This document shows positions 10,493-21,753 of a stretch of DNA of 64,000 nucleotides, in pieces. The notes under the pieces are model-generated. The model had not been told where the DNA came from. It did no database searches and saw only the letters and a list, made by a program, of their open reading frames with translations. The translations under genes were made by a program, and so were the position numbers. How positions within the stretch are numbered: position 1 is the stretch's first letter; the number at the start of each line of letters is the position of its first letter. The stretch is taken from assembly GCA_001599815.1 (NCBI GenBank), contig BCIA01000004.1:498862-562861 (forward strand), given 5' to 3'. Source of the stretch: Furcasterigmium furcatum. Lineage: Eukaryota > Ascomycota > Sordariomycetes > Glomerellales > Plectosphaerellaceae.

Positions 10493-12407
10493 ATGTCTCT
10501 TCGCTCCAAGACGCGGGAGGAGTCCGTGGCAATGGACGAGATAGACGATAAGCCTTCCATCCCGATAGAGGTTATCGTTGACAACCAGCTTCCCAACGTG
10601 GAGGAGAAGCCCCTGATCAGGAGGATCGACTATCGGTAAGTCGCTGCCGGCTTCCACCTTTCTGCACCAACACGGTGGTTGGTTACTGAGACAAGGCGTC
10701 CGCAGCCTTATGCCACTCCTCTTCATCACCTATATCCTACAATTCCTCGACAAAACCAGCTTGAATACAGCGGCCATCCTTGGCATCATTCAAGAAACCG
10801 TACGTTCGAGTGGATGCCTTTACTCTGCCCTACGACTACTTACGCGACAGGAACTGACCATGACAGAAACTCGTCGGCCAAGAATTTCCCTGGCTGAACA
10901 GTGCTTTCTACTTTGGTTATCTCGCGGCAAACTACCCCGTGTCCATCCTGTTGGTCAAGCTCCCCATTGCCAAGTTTCTCTCCGGATCGATGTAAGCCTC
11001 GTCTGCCACAATCCCAACCGCAAACCTGATGAAATATCTCAATGACTTATCACCATGCGCAGCATCATTTGGGCCATCATTCTCGGGTGCCATGCTGCCT
11101 GCCACAACTTCGTCGCTCTCTGCGTCCTGCGTGTCTTCCTCGGCGCCTTTGAGGCTACCATCAGCCCCGGATTCAACCTCATCACGGGCATGTGGTACAA
11201 GCCATCGGAACACGTCTCACGCCATGGCATCTGGTTTATCGGGAATAGCATGGGTGGCCTTTGTGGCAATTTGATCGCTTTTGCCTGCACATTCATCACC
11301 GGGGGACCCCTTTCCGCCTGGAGAGTACGTCCCATCAGACTACTTGACCTGCAAGATGCACAAACTCACATAAAATCCAGTGGCTCTTCGTACTTCTAGG
11401 TGTTGTGACCCTGATCTGGGGCGCCGTCCTCTTGGTCTGGCTGCCAGATTCGCCAGCCTCGGCCAGGTTCCTCACGCCCGAACAGCGTATTTGGGCTACG
11501 CAGCGGCCTCAGCAAAACCAACGAAGCTTCAAGACCAACCAATGGTCGCACAAGCAGTTCATCGAGGCTCTGATAGACCCCAAGAGCTGGTTTCAGTTTG
11601 CGATCATGACAATTGCATCCTTGAGCAACGGTGTTATCTCTAATGTAAGCGCTCTCGTCCTGGCTCAACAGCCGCAAGGATCCCCCGCGATTGCCACTCG
11701 GAATATTTCTCACTAATCGACCGTCTTGAAGTTCAACTCTCTGATCATCAAGGGTCTCGGGTTTGACAACCGGCAGACACTTCTCCTCGGAATACCGCTC
11801 TCCTGCTTTATTTTGGTCATCATACTAGCCTCCATCTATCTAACACAGCGATTTCGCAAGTCACGCTTGCTCGTTGTCGTGGGTGGCCAAGTCCTGGCTT
11901 TCGTGGGCACCATTATCATTCGCGAGCTCCCACAGACAAATAAGCCTGGACGTTACATCGGCGTTATACTTCTCACAGCATCCACCAACATTTTCCCCCT
12001 GATGCTCAGCCTCATCTCGACCAATGTCGCGGGATTCACGAAGAAGGCCACCGTCAACGCCATGTTCTTCATCGGGTATTGTGTCGGAAACATCGCCGGG
12101 CCCCAATTCTTCAAACCCTCGGAGGCGCCAAATTATACGGTATGTTGTAAAGTCCGCCCGTGCACATAGTGTGCTCACTGACGGCCCGCAGACTGCTTTC
12201 ACTTCCTTGTTTATTATTTACTGCATCGTTGGAGGGTTGGCCATTGCCTTTAGACAGTATCTCGCCTGGGAGAACCGACGACGCGACAAGGCCCAGGGAG
12301 TTTCCATCGATCCCGAATCGCCTCAAGGAGATGCTGCACCGCAGCAGAGAATCGAAGAGGTGGATGAGACGGACTGGGAGAACAAGAACTTCAGGTATCA
12401 TCTCTAA
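10493..12407 (+). CDS. MFS permease 2, DAL5/allantoate-permease-like
   Basis: Seven exons: 10493-10635, 10706-10799, 10867-10991, 11063-11324, 11381-11644, 11732-12139 and 12192-12407, giving 503 aa with phases closing. It has the same family architecture as permease 1: LMPLLFITYILQFLDKTSLN in helix 1, GTFEA-like GAFEATISPGFNLITGMWY, WLPDSPASARFLTPEQR in the central loop, and GPQFFKPSEAPNYT before the last helices. It is a plasma-membrane symporter, probably for a carboxylate. The stop lies 33 bp from the convergent stop of hydroxyacid dehydrogenase 1, making it the left end of the central catabolic block. Confidence 0.9.
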
Positions 12408-12440
12408 GCGAGTAATAAGTAAGCCCGCGGTTGTGCGCGC

Positions 12441-14149
12441 CTACAACCGTGCCCGCTGCCTGCACTTCGCGTATGGATGTCCCAGGCTCGATGGAACTAG
12501 ATGATCAACATCCGAGGTGTTGACCAGGCTGGGATTTGCCTCGGAGAGGTTCTTGATGCCAATGAGTTTCATAGCACTTTCCATCTCCTCTTTGAGCACT
12601 GCCCACACCAGTCAGTCTCCGATCATAATGATGATCGCCAGAGTAGATGCATGGGAACTTACATCCTACGAGATGCTCGGCACCAGGTGTCCCGTAATGC
12701 AACGAGTACAAGAAGCTTCGCCCGATGCCCACGGCTTTTGCGCCGAGACAGATGGCCTTGAGGATATCGCCCCCCCTTCTGAATCCCCCGTCGATGAAAA
12801 CGTCCATCTTGTCGAAAACCTCGGGGCAGAGCTTGTGCATCTCGAGGAGGATCAGGATGGATGGCGGAGAGAAGTCCAGGTTGCGACCGCCATGGTTGCT
12901 CACCATGATCCCGTCGACTCCGTGCTCCAGTGCGAGCTTCGCGTCCGCGGCACAGCCGATGCCTTTCAAGACAATCGGGAGGCTTGTGACGCTTCTGATC
13001 CACGCGATGTCCTTCCACGTCATGCCCTGGTCAATGTACCTCCCCATCAACCGCGTGAGACCGGCGCCTGTCTTGTCTTGCTTGGACGTCTCACCGGTCA
13101 CGGGGTTCACGACGAGGCCGTCGTCGACCTTGACCCGCTCGTCAGACTCACGCTTGCCTCGGCCAGCGGCGTCGACGGTGACAAAAACGGCTTTGATGCC
13201 GAGTTTCTCCGCTTTCTGCAAGGCATCTCTCGACTTTGCTCTGTCGTAGTTCAGGTACAGCTGGAATAAAAAAGGGTACCCGGGCGCCTGCTGGACGATG
13301 TCCTGCAGGGGATGACTGGCGCTGGAAGAAACCTTTCAGAGTTAGGCGTTGTCGTCGCGCGCGCTGAGGGGTCAAATCCCGACTTACGATCTCCATGATG
13401 CCAGTAGATTGTGCCGCACGAGCCAAGGCCTTCTCTGCCTCGGGGTTGATCAACTTGGCAAGGCCGGTTGGGCTGATAAAAAGAGGAAACTGTAGGGGAA
13501 CATTGAAGACGGTGCTGGACATGTCTACCGTGGTGACGTCCCTCATAACCCTGGGCTTGAACCAGATGCGCTTGAGCATTCCTTCGTTTGCATCTCTAGT
13601 CCAGCAGTCTGTGGCTGCGGTCGAGTAGAAGGCGAAAGCTTTGGGGGGCGCTGTCCTCGCAGCGGCTTCCTCGAAGTCGTATCTGAGCGGGGTGTTAGCC
13701 CGCAGGAAGCCATCCTCGATCGTTTCGGGCCGCTTACAGGTTGATTATTGCGGTCAATGGTGGCTTCTCGTCGTCACTGACCGCTGCCTTGGCTGGTTTC
13801 GCGACAGCCTGTGCCGCTCGCCATTCCTCGGTGAGGGTGCTCGGATCGAGGTTACCCTTGAAACATCCAGGCGAGAGGTTCTCTCGTATGGCGGAAAGAG
13901 AGTGAACTTCATTGTAGGCCGTTGTCGCATCCTTGCCAGCGTACTTGAGGATAACTGCGTTGATTCATGTTAGCTGCGTGAAGTAACATAGACTCTACTC
14001 GTGCTTAGGTGCTTACTGGACGGGCCGCCGGGATGGTCTTGGACAAATCCTGTCACATCCCAGACCTGCTGCTCCACGACTATCCAACAGTCACCAGCTT
14101 TGTTGTGCTCGAGAACCTGAGAAGCGGGGACCAGTTGCGCCAACCCCAT
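12441..14149 (-). CDS. Flavocytochrome b2-type 2-hydroxyacid dehydrogenase 1
   Basis: Five exons: 14149-14017, 13954-13738, 13682-13388, 13332-12663 and 12598-12441, giving 490 aa with phases closing. The N-terminal cytochrome b5 domain begins EHNKAGDCWIVVEQQVWDV and has the heme-ligand motif QDHPGG (His39). The FMN-binding TIM-barrel domain follows, with FVTVDAAGRGKRE, LPIVLKGIGCAADAKLA (FMN lysine), SNHGGRNLDF (catalytic His, substrate Arg) and IDGGFRRGGDILKAICLGA (phosphate binding). The family oxidises L-lactate or related L-2-hydroxy acids to 2-oxo acids and passes electrons to cytochrome c. There is no mitochondrial presequence before the b5 domain, so a cytosolic or atypical location is possible. 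It is divergent from the aldehyde dehydrogenase. The actual substrate (lactate, mandelate, other) cannot be read from sequence. Confidence 0.92.
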
Positions 14150-14747
14150 TTTGTCGGAAGTGTCAGGGCGGTATGACTGCAGGGAAGGGAAGAGTCCTTT
14201 AGCCTTCTTGGGTTACAATAAGTGATTCTGAGGATTGCACAGGTTTGGGAGGGACAACGTCGAATTGTTGTGTTGTTGCTCCGAAGCACCGCCTTTACTT
14301 CTCGATCTGTCTTAACAGAGGCACGTTCGTCATCTTCGCTTTCCGCGTCTGCTATTCCCGAGGTTCTCGGAGCTATCCGAGAGTTGCCGCCCTCGGAAGA
14401 CGACAGAGAGAGTATCAAAGGCTTAGTAAGGCCTCTCCTGCAACTGCTGCTGCAACTGCCTGCCCGCGCCTCGTCGGAAGGGCCGACTTGTGGGGCCGAC
14501 CATCACTCCGACTCCGACTCCGGGGGCTGTGTGGTTCAAGGTGCCCCAGAAGCCGTCGACAGCCGATGAAAAGGATCCGCGTCTTTGTGTGACATCGGGT
14601 CGTCATTCATTGGCGGCGCTAGAATCTCGCTGGCCCTTGAGGCACAGTGACATGTGAGAAGTACATAGCTTTGCAGCATTGTCCCCAATGGTAGGGCTTT
14701 GGCAATCCAAAAGGAAAAATCAAGACTCCTACCTCTGAACCGTCACT
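14150..14747. promoter_or_regulatory. Divergent promoter: hydroxyacid dehydrogenase 1 (-) and ALDH (+)
   Basis: This 598-bp shared promoter contains a perfect palindrome at 14365-14382 (TCTCGGA-GCTA-TCCGAGA), which includes TCGG-N6-CCGA, the form bound by Zn2Cys6 regulators with six-base spacing. It lies about 216 bp from the dehydrogenase ATG and 366 bp from the ALDH ATG. Confidence 0.6.
14365..14382. promoter_or_regulatory. Palindromic Zn2Cys6 site, TCGG-N6-CCGA
   Basis: Two 7-bp arms in perfect inverted repeat around GCTA give CGG and CCG half-sites separated by six bases. This matches the published consensus of the Aspergillus purine-pathway activator UaY and the PPR1 class. Function is inferred from form and promoter position only. 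Confidence 0.5.
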
Positions 14748-16302
14748 ATGGGCCTTGCAAAGACAGTCCAGACTCCTACAGTCACCTATGAGCAGCCCAT
14801 TGGCCTATACATCGATGGCTCGTGGGTGCAAAGTGTCGAGGGAAAGACTTTCGAGACCGTCAACCCGTCTACCGAAGAACCTATCCTCAGCGTCCATGAG
14901 GCAGGACCTCAAGGTGAGCTACAAGTCAGAAGGGCCCTAATGCAATGGCTCCGAACTCTGACAGACCGCCTCCCCAGATATTGACCTCGCGGTAAAGGCA
15001 GCGCGCAATGCCTATGACAATGTCTGGTCACAGACACTGCCCTCGGAGCGTGGCGCTCTGTTGACCAAGCTTGCCGACCTCTTTCTTGAAAACATTGACG
15101 TCCTTTCTGCCATCGAGTCCCTTGACAACGGCAAAGCAGTGTCCATGGCCCGAGGAGACGTCCAGCTTGCTGCCAGTTGTTTGCGCTACTATGGCGGCTG
15201 GGCGGACAAGATCCACGGCAAGACCATCGACACTGACCCCGACACATTTAACTACACGCGCCACGAAGCTATCGGCGTCTGCGGACAGATCATCCCATGG
15301 AACTTTCCGGTCCTCATGTGGTCTTGGAAGATCGGCCCCGCGTTGGCTGCGGGGAATACAGTCGTCCTAAAGACTGCCGAGCAGACGCCGCTGTCTGGTC
15401 TTTTCGCCGCCCAGCTATGTCACCAGGCCGGTATTCCCGCGGGAGTTGTCAATGTCGTGTCCGGATTCGGCGCCGTTGCCGGATCTGCTATTGCCCGCCA
15501 CATGGACATTGATAAGATCGCCTTCACGGGATCGACCGCTGTGGGGAGGCTGATTCTGGAAGCGGCAGCCAAATCCAACCTGAAGAAGGTGACGCTTGAG
15601 CTTGGCGGAAAGTCGCCAAATATCGTGTTCAATGACGCCGACCTCGACAAGGCCATTGCATGGGTCAACTTCGGCATCTTCTTCAACCACGGGCAATGCT
15701 GCTGCGCAGGGTCCCGAGTCTACGTGCAGTCCGGCATCTACGACAAGTTCATTGCAGCATTCAAGACTCGAGCAGAGCAGAACGTGGTGGGGGACCCTTT
15801 CGGCGCCGACACCTTCCAAGGGCCTCAGGTCAGTCAACTGCAATACGATCGAATCATGGAGTATATCCAGTCCGGGCATGATGAGGGCGCAACCCTCGAG
15901 ACCGGCGGCAAACGCCACGGGGACAAGGGATTCTTCATCCAGCCCACCCTCTTCTCAGGCGTTTCTCCGGACATGAAGATCATGAAAGAGGAGATTTTCG
16001 GGCCTGTGTGTGTTGTTAGCAAGTTCGACACGGAAGAAGAGGTCATTCGCCTCGGCAATAAGAGCCTGTACGGCCTGGCAGCTGGTATTCACACTCAGGA
16101 CATCCAGGTCGCCCTGAGGGTTGCCAACAAGCTAAAGGCAGGAACTGTCTGGGTGAACACCTACAATAATCTCAACGCCCAGGTTCCATTTGGCGGGTTC
16201 AAGGAGTCAGGAATCGGCCGGGAGCTTGGCAAGTATGCTCTCTCGAATTACACGCAGATCAAGTCAGTCCGGGTTAAGATTGCGGGGGGTACTACCGTAT
16301 AG
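14748..16302 (+). CDS. NAD(P)-dependent aldehyde dehydrogenase
   Basis: Two exons, 14748-14913 and 14978-16302, giving 496 aa, the usual length for cytosolic ALDHs. Landmarks are FETVNPSTEEP near residue 35, IIPWNFPVLM (cofactor pocket), FTGSTAVGR (NAD Rossmann Ser), ELGGKSPNIVF (general base Glu), GQCCCAGSR (catalytic Cys in a run of three), EEIFGPV and PFGGFKESGIGRELG. It oxidises an aldehyde to the acid. There is no targeting signal. It shares a promoter with hydroxyacid dehydrogenase 1 and is convergent with the RraA-like gene. If the cluster makes lactaldehyde, benzaldehyde or a similar product, this enzyme would be the sink (inference). Confidence 0.95.
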
Positions 16303-16555
16303 ATATCAACGGCAAATATTCTATCAATTCTTATGAGAATTGGCACATAATGACGGCTGCACAATGGCAATTCGCTTCCATCTATGCGGTTGTATCCTGA
16401 TACTTGATCGGAGTCTAGCAACAGATTCTTCGCAAGCTCCTTAAAAGAATGCATGGCATCCTCAAATCCTGTCAGTAAGAACCATTGTTCGAAATGGACT
16501 CTAAGGTGAAGATTGAACTACGGGATGATTCCCGACGACAAATGCATGAATTGGT

Positions 16556-17467
16556 CTATCTGCGAAGCTTTACTGCCTCCGTCATCGAAGCTCCCTCCAT
16601 GACGGCCAGCGTGCAGGCCATCTCTGCCTCCAACATCTCCTCCGCCAGTTTTAGCGTCTCCTCCGCGAGTTCTTTGGGAACGCTCACGACCCCATTCAAG
16701 TCGCCAACGAGGATATCTCCCGGCTGAATAATCAGCGCGGCAGTCCCCTGCTGGATCGAAACGGGTTTGTTTGTCTAGTAAATCCTCAGCCCAAGGCTCT
16801 TGGAACATTACCCGTTATGTTGGACGTTCTTACCTCGCTGACATAGTAGTCTCCGTGGGGGGGAGGGGGAGCCACGCCCCTGGCAAAGACCTTCATCATT
16901 ATCAATGAGCTTGTTCAAAAGACTGGAATCGTGCTGGGTGATGTCATCGCGTACTGGGTACTTCAACTCCCGAAGCTCTTCCAAGTCCCTGATGCAACCG
17001 TCGACGATTGTGCCTGCGACACCAAGCGCCTGCGCTCTCCGGGTAGTCAGTCCGCCCCAGCACGCGCGGATTCCGCCTTCGGGACCTGAAATGAGAATGA
17101 CGCTCCCCTTTGGAGCATCATCAACCTTTCCTCGTGAGCAAGCATTTCGCGTTTAGGCCTTGAATTGTCCTCACAAAATGTCCCCGTGGGGAAGGTTTGG
17201 TCCCGGCCTCATCAACCTTCGAGTACTGGACGGTGTAAGCCGGGCCTGATATTTTCGTTGTGCCAGCCTGCTGCTCGGGTGACCACAGCTTCAACGAGGG
17301 CAAAATTCCACCATTGGGAACGCCCAGTTTGAGCAAAGCATCTGCGATGTCGCAGCTGGAATAAGTCAATACTTGTGCCCCCCGGTGCCCTGTAAGTTGT
17401 GGTGATTACCATACCTAGTGAACTTGGCAAAGGCTGCAGCGGAGGTATTCAGCGCTATGTTGGACAT
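16556..17467 (-). CDS. RraA-like aldolase / oxaloacetate decarboxylase family protein
   Basis: Five exons: 17467-17415, 17355-17175, 17125-16955, 16890-16834 and 16774-16556, giving 226 aa with phases closing. Motifs are TSCDIADALLKLGVPNGG at the N-terminus, GPAYTV, GGLTTRRAQALGVAGTIVDG followed by CIRDLEEL (the G-x3-A-x3-G core and Arg-Asp pair that bind substrate and metal), YPVFARGVAPPPPHGDYYVSE, and IIQPGDILVGDLNGVVSVP. Relatives are 4-hydroxy-4-methyl-2-oxoglutarate / 4-carboxy-4-hydroxy-2-oxoadipate aldolases and oxaloacetate decarboxylases, which release pyruvate. A seven-C run in exon 4 is read correctly in frame. It is divergent from Zn2Cys6 regulator 3 over 383 bp. Confidence 0.88.
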
Positions 17468-17850
17468 TTGGACTCGAAATCAGTAGTAAAAGCTGGAGAT
17501 GTAGGCTATGATGGAGTTGAGATCAGGGTTCGTCTTGATGTGAGGCCAGATGAAGAAAGGAGGACCGACTCGTCGCACCCGTACACTGGACGGACGGCAC
17601 CCGGTCAAGTCCGAAAGTATCCGAGGGTTTCCGACCCCGCGCCCGACTTCTCCACGACATCGCCGCCTCGCGTGCCCTGTTGTTCCGTCGTTCCCCCTTC
17701 ATCCCTTCCTGTCCACTTCCCGACTCACTCGAGTTTCCGCCTCGTTCTTCTCGCGCTGGCTGCACCCACAATTCGAAGTTCGCATCTGGCCTGAGTCGGC
17801 TATCCCCGGCACCATCCCTCCCTTGTCAGACTCCCTCTCGCGCTGCCAAG
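17468..17850. promoter_or_regulatory. Divergent promoter: RraA-like gene (-) and regulator 3 (+)
   Basis: This 383-bp region contains CGG-TCAAGT-CCG at 17602-17613, again a CGG-N6-CCG pair, about 135 bp from the RraA ATG and 238 bp from the regulator ATG. CCGA elements follow at 17621 and near 17630. The region from 17700 is pyrimidine-rich, as expected for a fungal transcription start. Confidence 0.5.
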
Positions 17851-20178
17851 ATGCCTGCGTCCCACGAGAATCCGTCCGACAGCTACCACCGTGCCTACAA
17901 GGCATGTCTCGCGTGTCGCCAGCGAAAGAGTCGGTGCGAGGTTGATGACTCTTGGGTGTCTGGAAAGCCCTGCAGGCGCTGCAAGCGCCAAATGAAGGAA
18001 TGCATCTTCCCAGCCGAGAGGATGGCCGCGAGGTCCAGTCCCAGGAGGTTTTCGGAGACCCGCCAGCAGCATCCCGCGGCGGGCGCCGATGAGTCCAGTA
18101 CTACGGAAGACACTGGCTTTGACGTCGGCGGCGAGGCCCATGACCAGGGGCTTGCCTCCCTCGTTGCTGCCGCGGCTCAAGTACCCTACAGCGACACGAC
18201 CCAGCCCGAGCTTGGTCAGCCTTCCGATGGAGACCTGGGCGACTCGGTCATGCGCACGATGATATCGAGCGGCAGCGATGCGCTGCAGGTGTTGTTCGAC
18301 CCTGTCAGGCATGGGCGACAGCCTTCGTCGGCAACCGCCACATCCCCACATACCGTCAGGGTTCCTGGGAGAACTTCCCCTATTCACGAGGTGTGGAATG
18401 CGTGTCGCTTCGTCAAGCAAGGGTGGTTCTCCGCTGAAGAAGCCATCTTCTACGTTGACCGGTAGGCAATGTCTCCGGACCAGGCCAAGCAGGCCAGCTG
18501 ACACGCGCGAAACAGTTTCTTCCAGCACTGCCAGCCACAGTCTCCCATCTTAACGGAGTTCTACTCCAAGCACGAGAACCACTACCAGCTGATCTCGTCT
18601 GAACCGCTTCTATGCTGCGCAATTCTTGCCATCTCCGCAAGGTATCACAGTCTTCCGTGTATGGGCGGTAGCATGCGGAGCTTCTTCATACACGAAAGAC
18701 TTTGGGCACACGTCCAGCACTTGATCCTGCGCGTTCTCCTCGGCCAGGAGAAGAACTCCAAAGGCAAGACAAGAACTCTTGGTACCGTTGAATCCTTTCT
18801 GCTCTTGACTGAGTGGTATCCCCGGTCCCTGGCCTTTCCGCCGCCCATCGACGGGTGGGACTCGGACCTTCTCGTACATTGGACCGAGAACCGCAACGAT
18901 GTGCCCGTTGATCCCGCAACCGCTGCCCGCGGTAGATGGCTGGAAGATGTCATCAGTCCAGCAAAGCGAATAGGCCACATGTCCTGGATGATGATTAGTT
19001 CCGCGGTCTCGCTGGCCTGTGAGCTGGGTGTATTTGACGAGATCAATCAGGGTGCATCTGCCGGTTCATCATCAGCCGTGGACGTGTCGCAGCCGGATCG
19101 CCATTTGCGGCTGCGCAATCTGCTATATCTCTACGCAGAGCAGATTTCTTTGCAGCACGGGCGACAGTCTGTTCTCCCTCAGGGAATCAGCCATCAGGTG
19201 CTTCGAAACCCCGCCCCGCTACGGGAGTTCGGTGATCTGAATCCTTTCATATCCGCGTGGATTGATCTCACCCAGCTCACGCGCGTCATGATGGAGACGC
19301 TCTATGTATCTGCATCCCACACATCTCAGCTGCTGAAGAGCGGGAGATACGTGAATCTCATTGAGCACTTTCGGCCGATGCTTTCGTCCTGGTGGGACAA
19401 GCATGTCGGCAATGCTTCGCCGAGCGGTAAGCTATTTGGACAGCGCCTCCGAGAAAGCTCACTGACATGCTGACTATTTTTCCTCGCAGGCCTTGGCTCG
19501 TACTACAGCTTTCTCTCCGTGGAGTATTATAGCACCAGGCTGTACTGTCACTCGCTTTGTCTGCAAGCGATCATCGAGAGAAGTTACACCAAAGTGGCGA
19601 ACGGCTCAGCCCCGTCGTACACACTTGGAGCAGCCTGCGACGCAAACGACTACCAGTTTGTGGAAGAGGTGGTGAGCAGCAGCAGCAAAATCCTCATGAT
19701 CACCGTGCAGATGGCGGAGAATCAGATGCTGCAACACGCTCCCGCGCGGACCATGCAGCGTATCATCGCGGGCTCCATCTTCTTACTCAAAGGCCTGGGC
19801 ATCGGTGTCGATGCGGTGCGTCTCCAGTCATCCTTAGAACTCCTGCAGCGAGCCATCTCGGCGCTCCGTTCCAGCGCTGTCGACGAAATGCAGTTAGGCC
19901 TACGCTATGCCACGCTTCTCGACATGCATCTCAGCCGGCTGCGAAGAGGCTTTGTCTCATCAGCGTATCCCCCGGGGATGCCTTACCAAAGCGGGACCGA
20001 TGGCACGGCTGGCATGCTAGAGTCAACACTGGAAGGGTTTGAGTCGAATTTGAACGATTGGGTGAGTCTGCCCCTGGACACGGCGTTCCCAGCCGCGAAC
20101 ACGGTTGATGTGCAAGGATTTTCAACTATTTATGATCAAGACCTTGATTTCCTATGGAATCTGGACTTTGAAAGTTAG
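17851..20178 (+). CDS. Zn2Cys6 transcription factor 3 (cluster regulator candidate)
   Basis: Three exons: 17851-18461, 18516-19426 and 19490-20178, giving 736 aa with phases closing. The zinc cluster is Cys19, 22, 29, 41, 44 and 51 (ACLACRQRKSRCE, then KPCRRCKRQMKEC). The eleven-residue loop between Cys29 and Cys41 is longer than the usual five to nine. The middle homology region includes SEPLLCCAILAISARYH near residue 235, HVQHLILRVLLGQEK, TVESFLLLTEWYPRSL and HMSWMMISSAVSLACELGVF, the arrangement of AmdR/FacB/TamA-type regulators. The acidic-aromatic tail (DQDLDFLWNLDFES) resembles an activation domain. Its position in the middle of the metabolic genes and its divergent promoter make it the likely pathway-specific activator. 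Confidence 0.92.
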
Positions 20179-20489
20179 TCGAGCCTTCATGTGAGGCACT
20201 TTGCCGATTGCATGCGGGCGATTTCGGACGTGCGCCCACGCGGATATCGACGGACCCCGGCCGTCAGTCAGAGCGTGCGATATCCATGACTTTAATTAAT
20301 CAAAGGAACACTTGCTTCTTCCCCTCTCTCTTTTAAGCGGTGACTATCACTGTCAGAGACATGTTCCTTCGTTGTCTCCATCGCTATCCGCCGACCATTA
20401 CTCAACTCGTCACACCGCTCCAGCAGCACAGCATCCACAAACACCATTGTCGACCGAAATATCTACATTCTTCCCGATCCACACCCAAG
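20179..20489. promoter_or_regulatory. Cupin gene upstream region
   Basis: A 311-bp gap with several CGG triplets (20225-20270), an AT-rich TTAATTAATC stretch near 20293, then CT-rich sequence. The frame upstream of ATG 20490 is open, but I treat it as 5' UTR because the conserved part begins at MDSPKVYGY. Confidence 0.4.
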
Positions 20490-21086
20490 ATGGATTCCCC
20501 GAAAGTTTACGGATACGTCTTCAGCAACAAGTGCCGCATCACGCACGGCGAGGGCGCCTTGATCAAGAAGCCCTTCGAAGACATGGACGTCACCATGACC
20601 CAGCTTACGGCCGGCAGTGCCAAGGGCTTTTCTGGACAGCTCGGGGTTATCGAGTTCAATACGGAAACTCGTCTTCCTCGTCATATCCACATGGACTTTG
20701 AGCAAAAGGTCCTGACTGACGAGCGAATCCTCGTCCTTCACGGCGTCGGGATGGTGGAGATCGCGGGCCAAATCTACGTTGTCGCCCCAGGATCCCTTGT
20801 CGATGCCATCGGCGGTGTCCCCCACACTTGGACTGCCTGTCCACCCGGTGTCCGTCTTCCGGACGGGTCGGTCTCTTCGGGAACCTTCACCATGGTGTAC
20901 GAGTACGAGCTTCCCACAAACTTTTTCCCCACCGCCTCCACCGAGTGCATCACCGACGTGGCCGAGTACAAGGCCTTTACGGGGAACTATGACGAGATCA
21001 GGTTTCCAAAGCTCAATGCCCAGGAGGTTGTCGAAAAAGCCCAGATTGTTTTCCATCATGAGCTCACCCATGTGACGTTGGCTTGA
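20490..21086 (+). CDS. Cupin-domain protein
   Basis: A single exon of 198 aa from ATG 20490; an in-frame ATG at 20340 would add a 50-residue leader without similarity. The small-barrel cupin shows the metal-ligand pair RHIHM (His65, His67), the strand IAGQIYVVAPGSLVDAIGG, and a second-motif histidine in GGVPHTW (His112). Such proteins may be dioxygenases, isomerases or decarboxylases acting on small carboxylic acids, or non-enzymatic. It lies 311 bp behind regulator 3 on the same strand, inside the hydroxyacid cluster, so a role in the same pathway is likely. No specific reaction can be assigned. Confidence 0.8.
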   Translation: MDSPKVYGYVFSNKCRITHGEGALIKKPFEDMDVTMTQLTAGSAKGFSGQLGVIEFNTETRLPRHIHMDFEQKVLTDERILVLHGVGMVEIAGQIYVVAPGSLVDAIGGVPHTWTACPPGVRLPDGSVSSGTFTMVYEYELPTNFFPTASTECITDVAEYKAFTGNYDEIRFPKLNAQEVVEKAQIVFHHELTHVTLA

Positions 21087-21283
21087 ATTCGGAACATCGA
21101 CACGAAGCAGAACAAGGACTATGGGGACCGTGTGTTTTAATGTAAATAGCATCAAATACATTCCTCTAGTAAGAGTAGCTTCAACCATGCCTAGATGACT
21201 TCTAAGAGGATTTCATTGCTTCTGCTCGCGTCCTCCTCTAATCGTGTAACAGCCTATCTGTACGTGCGGGCACTTCGAAATTT

Positions 21284-21753
21284 TCAAAGGTCAGGGAAAT
21301 ACTTTCGATCGAGATCAAATCCAGACACATCCTTCGTCTTCCACACCGTAGGAGGCTTCCTCAGCAGCTTCTCGTCGGTGACACTCTTGATGAGCTCTAC
21401 AAAGTGCGGTTCCGCCATGTGGCGATTTGTCGCCTCCTCCGATGAGTAGCTAAGCCGGATGTTATTTTTGTCCTTGAGCAAACCTGAAAAGCAACTCACG
21501 TTTCAAAGAGACAAAATTCGGGCTCGCTCGTTTTGATCTGCTCGGTCAACAGGAAGCGCCGAGCATAGTCCTCTCGCTGATGAACCGATGAGCACTGGTT
21601 TTGAAGCAGCTGGCGGACCTTTGTGATTTCAAGGTTCGAAAGTTAGCCCCGGGCCGCAGCCATTATGTATATGGCCTAGGCGGTGAATTGTCTTACCCTT
21701 TCAGTCTTGCCAGGAAGGGGTGTAAACACCGCAACAATATGAATAGGGGCCAT
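21284..21753 (-). CDS. Antibiotic-biosynthesis-monooxygenase (ABM) fold small protein
   Basis: Three short exons: 21753-21697, 21618-21500 and 21449-21284, giving 113 aa with phases closing. It begins MAPIHIVAVFTPLPGKTER, continues through a helix (VRQLLQNQC) and TSEPEFCLFETYSSEEA, and has HMAEPHFVEL, the standard order of a dimeric alpha-beta-barrel (ABM) domain where a strand ends in xFExYxxxxAxxxHxxxxH. Family members are cofactor-free oxygenases on quinones or aromatics, or muconolactone-isomerase-like proteins. The His near residue 77 corresponds to the conserved family His. It sits between the cupin and hydroxyacid dehydrogenase 2, consistent with oxidation of a cluster intermediate. 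Confidence 0.82.

Noticed and set aside
16857..16869. Possible frameshift in the poly-G/C run of the RraA-like gene
   Set aside because: Recounting gave seven Cs, which keeps the frame (VAPPPPHGDYYVSE) and joins in phase to the next exon. The gene is intact.
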